A stretch of 64,000 nt of DNA from RYN-230 sp963844695 (GTDB lineage: Bacteria > Actinomycetota > Actinomycetes > Streptosporangiales > Streptosporangiaceae), in assembly GCA_963844695.1 (NCBI GenBank), contig CAWJPL010000003.1, positions 92,857-156,856 of the forward strand, given 5' to 3'. Made by a program: the position numbers and the translations under genes. The notes below the pieces were generated by a model. It was not told the DNA's origin. It did no database searches and was given only the letters and a program-made list of their open reading frames with translations. Below, one piece after another: positions 60,231 to 64,000 of the stretch; position 1 is the stretch's first letter; each line of letters begins with the position of its first letter.

Positions 60231-61769
60231 CTTCCCGATTTCTGGTATCTGGCCAGGTCAGAGGCTGTTAATTCCGGTTCTCCTCGTATCGCGAGAGTGC
60301 CTCGCGCGGGCCGCCTGGGGCGGTTGGGAGGAATTTGGGAGATCACGCTCGTCTCCGGTGTCGCCTGATTCCGGTGGTCACCTGCTGCGGGTCGTCGAGT
60401 GCGGAGGGCGATGGCGGCGCGGTCGCGGAGCGAGTCTTCCCATCGTGTCTGGAGTGCGTGCATGAGGTCGTCGCGCATCCGGTCACTGGCGTGGGCGTAG
60501 AGGCCGCGCATGCCGGGGACCTGGTGGCCGAGGCGTTGTTCGGCGAGGATCTCGGGGATGCCGTCTTCGGCCATCCAGGTCTTGTGCCCGTGCCGCAGCC
60601 CGTGCACGGTCAGGCCCGGCTTGATGGGAAGCCAGCAGGCGAGGGCTGTGTCGTCGCGGATGGCCTGGATGCCGCGGCCGCGCGGCGGTGCGTAGTCAGT
60701 GGACGGGTCCGCGGGTGGCCAGGCGGCGATGGGGACGCCGGGCCAGGTGGTGGCGTCGGCGATGACAAGCTTAGCGGGACCGGCCCTCTTTGGCTTCGTG
60801 GTGGCCGTCACAGGCGGGGCGGAAGACGCGGCGGGCGTAGTTGCTGCGCCGGTAGTGGCCGCCGTCGGGGCCGAGGAAGAGGTACCGGCCGCTTCCGCCG
60901 TGCTGGGCGGCGCACCCGCAGGGTGGGTGTGGGTGGTCCTGGATCTGGCGGGTGAGCAGGGCGGTCAGGAAAGGCGGCAAGTCGACAGGGAGACTCGGCT
61001 CCCAGGCGGGGCTGCGGTAGGAGTCGTCCTTGGGCGGGAGCCGGTGGAAGCGGCCGTTGAGTTCGCGGAGCTGCCACTCGACGTGGATCTCGCCGGGGTG
61101 CAGGTAGGCGTATTCGAGGCCGATCGCCTCGCCCCAGCGCAGGCCCGTGTAGCCGATGGTGACGATCAGGGTGAAGTCCTCGTCCCGGCCGGTCGTCAGG
61201 GCGGCCCGTTCGGCCAGTAAGAGGGTCTCCAGCGGGGTGGCCCAGGCCCGCTGAGGTGTGAGCTGGAGCCGTCGGCCGGTCCGGCGGCCCCGGTTACGTG
61301 GCCGGAGTGCCGGGTTGTACGGGATGAGCGGCGGCCTGGTGGTGGCGGCGTCGCCCAGGATGGTGCCGAGCAGGGTGCGGGCGGCTCGTGCCGTCCGCGG
61401 TGAGACCCCGGTCCGGGCGGGCAGTGCGTTCTCCCAGCGGGTGATTTCCTCGGTGCTGAGGGAGTGCAGTGGCGTCTCGTCCCAGGTGGGCCGGATGAAG
61501 CGGCGGAGCAGGTAGTCGCGGTGGTCCACGGTACTGATGCCGACGTCCTGGGTGGCGAGCCACCGGTTGATCCATTCGCCGACGGTGAGCTTCCCGGCGT
61601 TCGGGTCGGTCCACCGGCCTTCGCGGATCCTGGCTTCCTGGTCCCGTCCCCAGGTGAGCGCGGCGGCCTTGGTCTCGAACCCGGACTCGCTGATCTCGAT
61701 GCCGTTGGGCAGCGTGTACTTCACCCGCCACGGCGCCGGGCCCTTCCCCCGCTTCTCCGCATAAGCCAT
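60231..61769 (-). CDS. Tyrosine recombinase/integrase (apparent +1 frameshift; no stop before tRNA-Ala)
   Basis: N-terminal arm-binding and SAM-like core-binding domains (AYAEKRGKGPAPWRVKYTLP, KLTVGEWINRWLATQDVGIS) and a catalytic domain. The first Arg is in IGYTGLRWGEAIGLEYAY, the HxxR box is LTVHGLRHGHKTWM and the nucleophile Tyr is in PGMRGLYAHASDRM. The frame up to FRPACDGH and the frame from KPKRAGPAKLV differ by +1 near 60795-60800. The downstream frame has no stop before the tRNA and runs through the tRNA antisense to 59768. The recognisable domain ends near 60392; the end given here is only the tRNA boundary. Confidence 0.8.
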
Positions 61770-61796
61770 GTGATCTCCCGGTAGCGGCCGGACTGG

Positions 61797-62021
61797 TCAG
61801 GCGGAGCCGGGGCGGGGCCTGGGCTCGCGGGACGAGACAGGCTGGCGGGCCCCAGCCTGCATGATCGCGGCAATGTCGTCCTCGCTGAACCGCAGGTGCT
61901 TACCGATGAACGTGCATGGGATGACGCGGGCGGCGGCTTTGGTCTTGAGCCAGGATTCGCGCACCTTGAGTATTCCGGCTGCCTCTGCTGGAGTGTGGAG
62001 CTGACCTGCCATTCTCATCAC
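61797..62021 (-). CDS. Excisionase-like HTH protein
   Basis: A 74-residue protein with a MerR-like winged helix: QLHTPAEAAGILKVRESWLK, then ARVIPCTFIGKHLRFSEDDI. This pattern is that of excisionase/helix-turn-helix proteins coded next to integrases, where it directs excision. It lies 27 bases upstream of the integrase start on the same strand. The start may be ATG 62021 or the Met three codons further in. Confidence 0.75.
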   Translation of the reverse strand: MMRMAGQLHTPAEAAGILKVRESWLKTKAAARVIPCTFIGKHLRFSEDDIAAIMQAGARQPVSSREPRPRPGSA

Positions 62022-62270
62022 ACCTAAGCTGACCCGAAGTGACCTGGTTCCCGTTGACTGGCCCCTCGCCTAGCTGGGGTGACGGGATGGTCCTTCAAGT
62101 TATGCCGATACGTCATCAGCTGAGTCAAATGGCATTTGCGGCATCGGGTTGCGGTTTGGCTGGTGATTATTGCTGTCGTGTCCCGGACGGTTCCGTCGTG
62201 GGCCATTCTGTGTCACGAAATTCGCTGGGAGAATTTTCCGGCCGTTGCCCGGGTAGTCGTTTGGCAGGTG

Positions 62271-62558
62271 TCAGACGGCTGGCCGCAAGGTGGTGGATGC
62301 CGGGTCGTCGCCGAGGGCGAGAGCAAGCCGGGCCAGCGTGCGGCAGCGGCACCGCGTCCTGGCTTGCCGTTCCAGCCGGGCCAGCGTGGTCACGCTGATC
62401 CCGGCCGCCCCGGCCAGTTCGGCCTGGGACAGCCCATGCTCGCGGCGGGCCTGGCGCAGCCGGGTGCCATCGACGGTGGTTGTCCAGGACCGGCTGGCCG
62501 GGACGCTGGCTGTGCTGTCTTGTGCCCTGACGGCAGGCTGGCCTGCGGTCATGAGCAC
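62271..62558 (-). CDS. XRE-family helix-turn-helix protein
   Basis: A 95-residue protein with an XRE/Cro-type HTH: DGTRLRQARREHGLSQAELA then GAAGISVTTLARLERQ, ending RLALALGDDPAST. Probably a regulator of element genes. It overlaps the end of the upstream ATPase gene by 10 bases. Between its end and the excisionase gene (62022-62270) I see no gene. Confidence 0.7.
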   Translation of the reverse strand: MLMTAGQPAVRAQDSTASVPASRSWTTTVDGTRLRQARREHGLSQAELAGAAGISVTTLARLERQARTRCRCRTLARLALALGDDPASTTLRPAV

Positions 62559-62947
62559 GGGTCCAGCTCGAACCAGGTGATCCAGCCGGTTGCGGCGTTG
62601 CCGCTGCGTCCCCAGGTGCTGGCCAGTCGGTCCACGATCAGTAACCCCCGCCCGGTCTGCCCGTCCGCGTGCGCGGTCTCAGCCCAGGGTCCGCCCTGGT
62701 CACAGACCTCCACCCGCACGTGGTCATCGCGGCGTTGGACGCGCACGGTTAACCAGCCGCCGGGCTGCCGGGACCGGCTGTGGATAGTGGCGTTGGTGAC
62801 CAGTTCAGACAGGCAGAGGATGGCGTCGTCGGCCGGGTGGCCGTCGAGGATCGCAGCCAGGAACCGCCGCGCTTCCCCGGCCTGCCCAGGGGTGGCGGGA
62901 AAGTTGCGGGACCATCCGATCAGCGGAGCGGTGCTGGTCTTGCGCAT
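62549..62947 (-). CDS. ATP-binding (HATPase, RsbW-like) regulatory protein
   Basis: A 132-residue GHKL ATPase domain: WSRNFPATPGQAGEARRFLA, the N-box LCLSELVTNATIHS, and the G-boxes VEVCDQGGPW and TGRGLLIVDRLASTWG. Such small ATPases, coded beside DUF397/DUF5753 genes, are common in actinobacteria and are thought to act as anti-sigma or partner-switching proteins. ATG 62947 has GGAG six bases upstream; a longer frame from 63034 lacks one. Confidence 0.8.
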   Translation of the reverse strand: MRKTSTAPLIGWSRNFPATPGQAGEARRFLAAILDGHPADDAILCLSELVTNATIHSRSRQPGGWLTVRVQRRDDHVRVEVCDQGGPWAETAHADGQTGRGLLIVDRLASTWGRSGNAATGWITWFELDPCS

Positions 62948-63102
62948 GCTTTCTCCCGATGCCGACGTCGCAGGGCTTATGAAGCGATTACTGGTAGTCA
63001 TCTTGTTCAGGCAGGCCCTAGGATCGCTAGCCAAGACAGGCTGTCGTCAGGGCGTGTCCGAACGTCACCCCCGGGTGGCGAGAGCGTCCGGAAAGCGGGG
63101 CT

Positions 63103-63942
63103 GTGGTGCCGCTGACACGTGAGCTTGACCCCACGGCGGGGCCCTTAGATTTCTTCGGCGCTGAGGTTCGCCGCTGGCGGACCGCGGCCGGGTTGAGCCA
63201 GGAACAGCTGGGTCAGAAGGTTGGCTACTCCGGCGCCCAGGTCGGCAAGGTCGAGACCGGCGAGCGCACGCCCTCCCCCGACTTCGTTGAGTACTGCGAC
63301 CGGGCGCTCCCCGATGCCGGGGGCCTGTTCGCACGAATCTACGAGCTGGCCCGCCGCTGGGACGGCAGCTATCCGTCCTGGTTCACCGAATGGGTCGAAG
63401 CCGAGCGGCGGGCCATCTCGCTGCACACCTGGGAACCCTTGCTGATCCCTGGACTGCTTCAGACGCCCGACTATGCCCAGGCGCTGTTCAAGGCGTGGCG
63501 GTCAGCCGGTAGCGACGAGGAGCTGGACCAGCTCGTCAGTGCCCGCATCGAGCGGCAGGCCATCTTCGAGCAGCCCAAGCCGCCATCTCTATGGGCAGTC
63601 ATCGACGAAGGAGTGCTTACCCGCTGCATCGGCAGCGCGCAGACCATGCATGGCCAACTGGAGCACCTGATGGACGTGTCCGATCGGTACAAGATCACGG
63701 TCCAGGTCGTCCCCGTCGCAGCCGGCGCGCACGTAGGGCTGTTGGGCGCGTTCGCCATCGCTGCCTTCGAGAACGCGCCGGGTATCGTCTACATGGAGTC
63801 ACCCGATGTGGGCCACACCACGGAGAAGTCATCCGTAGTGGCGAAGGTCAGCGAAACCTTCGACATGCTGCGAGCAGAAGCGCTGCCCCGCGGGCCCTCA
63901 CGAGACTTGATCAGGAAAGTGGCAGAGGAACGATGGACCTGA
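63103..63942 (+). CDS. HTH regulator with DUF5753 domain
   Basis: A 279-residue protein with an N-terminal XRE HTH (RTAAGLSQEQLGQKVGYSGA, QVGKVETGERTPSPDF) and a C-terminal DUF5753 domain (LLIPGLLQTPDYAQALF, VQVVPVAAGAHVGLLGAFAI, GIVYMESPDVGHTTEKSSVV). This family (WhiJ-like) is paired with DUF397 proteins and often with a small ATPase, all present here. It overlaps the DUF397 start by 10 bases and is divergent from the ATPase gene. Confidence 0.88.
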   Translation: MVPLTRELDPTAGPLDFFGAEVRRWRTAAGLSQEQLGQKVGYSGAQVGKVETGERTPSPDFVEYCDRALPDAGGLFARIYELARRWDGSYPSWFTEWVEAERRAISLHTWEPLLIPGLLQTPDYAQALFKAWRSAGSDEELDQLVSARIERQAIFEQPKPPSLWAVIDEGVLTRCIGSAQTMHGQLEHLMDVSDRYKITVQVVPVAAGAHVGLLGAFAIAAFENAPGIVYMESPDVGHTTEKSSVVAKVSETFDMLRAEALPRGPSRDLIRKVAEERWT

Positions 63943-64000
63943 GCAACGCCACCTGGCGAAAGAGCAGCTACAGCGGCGGGAACGGCGGCAACTGCGTCGA
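63933..64000 (+). CDS. DUF397 protein (partial, runs off the window)
   Basis: From ATG 63933 the frame reads MDLSNATWRKSSYSGGNGGN and continues to the window end, the opening of DUF397 (WRKSSYSGxxGGNCVE). It is translationally coupled to the upstream DUF5753 regulator and is its usual partner. Confidence 0.88.
   Translation, partial: MDLSNATWRKSSYSGGNGGNCV

Larger units (their letters stand above)
60231..64000. mobile_element. Left part of an integrative element at tRNA-Ala (continues beyond the window)
   Basis: The 3' end of tRNA-Ala is followed immediately by a tyrosine integrase gene pointing towards it, an excisionase-like gene, an HTH gene, a regulatory ATPase and a DUF5753/DUF397 pair, the typical left end of actinobacterial integrative elements. 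The right end and the direct repeat (attR) lie outside the window, so the size cannot be judged. Confidence 0.7.

Noticed and set aside
62136..63122. A 328-residue plus-strand frame across the HTH and ATPase genes
   Set aside because: Antisense to two recognisable regulators and without any motif of its own.
1..64000. CRISPR arrays, rRNA operons or complete insertion sequences
   Set aside because: No regularly spaced repeats, rRNA sequence or transposase with terminal inverted repeats were seen in the window. The tandem repeats present are coding minisatellites or short duplications.

Overview
The window is high-GC DNA around the chromosomal origin of a filamentous-type actinobacterium. The order rsmG-jag-yidC-yidD-rnpA-rpmH-oriC-dnaA-dnaN-recF-DUF721-gyrB-gyrA-DUF3566-tRNA-Ile, TTGTCCACA-type DnaA boxes, GTTTCACGTGAAAC parS sites, an actinobacterial inositol-3-phosphate synthase (mycothiol and phosphatidylinositol precursor), a SigM/anti-SigM pair, a SigR-type trxBA promoter, a DLW-39 micro-protein and DUF397/DUF5753 regulators all point to the class Actinomycetes (Streptomyces/Streptosporangiales-like gene content). 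I cannot name the genus from sequence alone.

Layout. 1-14.2 kb: end of a PadR-like regulator, ino1, an MFS carrier, the CCA-adding enzyme, a DUF6049 envelope protein, murJ, a membrane pseudokinase, sigM and its anti-sigma factor, trxB-trxA and a Nudix-fold protein. 14.2-20.5 kb: GNAT, HIT and threonine-aldolase genes, two perfect parS sites, parB, then an MFS gene on the opposite strand that separates parB from parA. 20.9-24.5 kb: the leftward rsmG to rpmH block. 24.5-27.0 kb: origin, with DnaA boxes on both sides of dnaA. 27-36.1 kb: dnaN, recF, DUF721 (DciA-like), gyrB, gyrA, DUF3566 and tRNA-Ile.

36.2-38.7 kb is a graveyard of decayed genes (nucleotidyltransferase, dihydrofolate-reductase-like, VOC, SDR). 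40.7-56.4 kb is a large aerobic carbon monoxide dehydrogenase locus: coxD and coxE with three small genes on the plus strand; a long minus-strand operon coxM-coxS-coxL-coxF(YHS)-coxG followed by five consecutive small single-span membrane proteins; a LysR regulator; and a second, divergent coxM-coxS-coxL set on the plus strand. Both CoxL proteins carry the form I AYxCSFR loop, so both are predicted Mo-Cu CO dehydrogenases. 56.4-60.2 kb: a DUF1345-like membrane protein, an ABC-F ATPase with an internal 14-residue repeat, DLW-39, an HAD-like protein lacking the catalytic aspartates, and tRNA-Ala(TGC). 60.2-64 kb: the left part of an integrative element at the 3' end of tRNA-Ala (tyrosine integrase, excisionase-like gene, HTH, ATPase and DUF5753/DUF397 regulators) that leaves the window on the right.

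A striking property of the sequence is that eight reading-frame breaks in otherwise intact genes (murJ, gyrB twice, DUF3566, a cox membrane gene, the LysR gene, coxL2 and the integrase) are all in the +1 direction, five of them at runs of three or four G or C. Extra bases in the assembly are the simplest explanation. The functional reading given here assumes these genes are intact unless stated.
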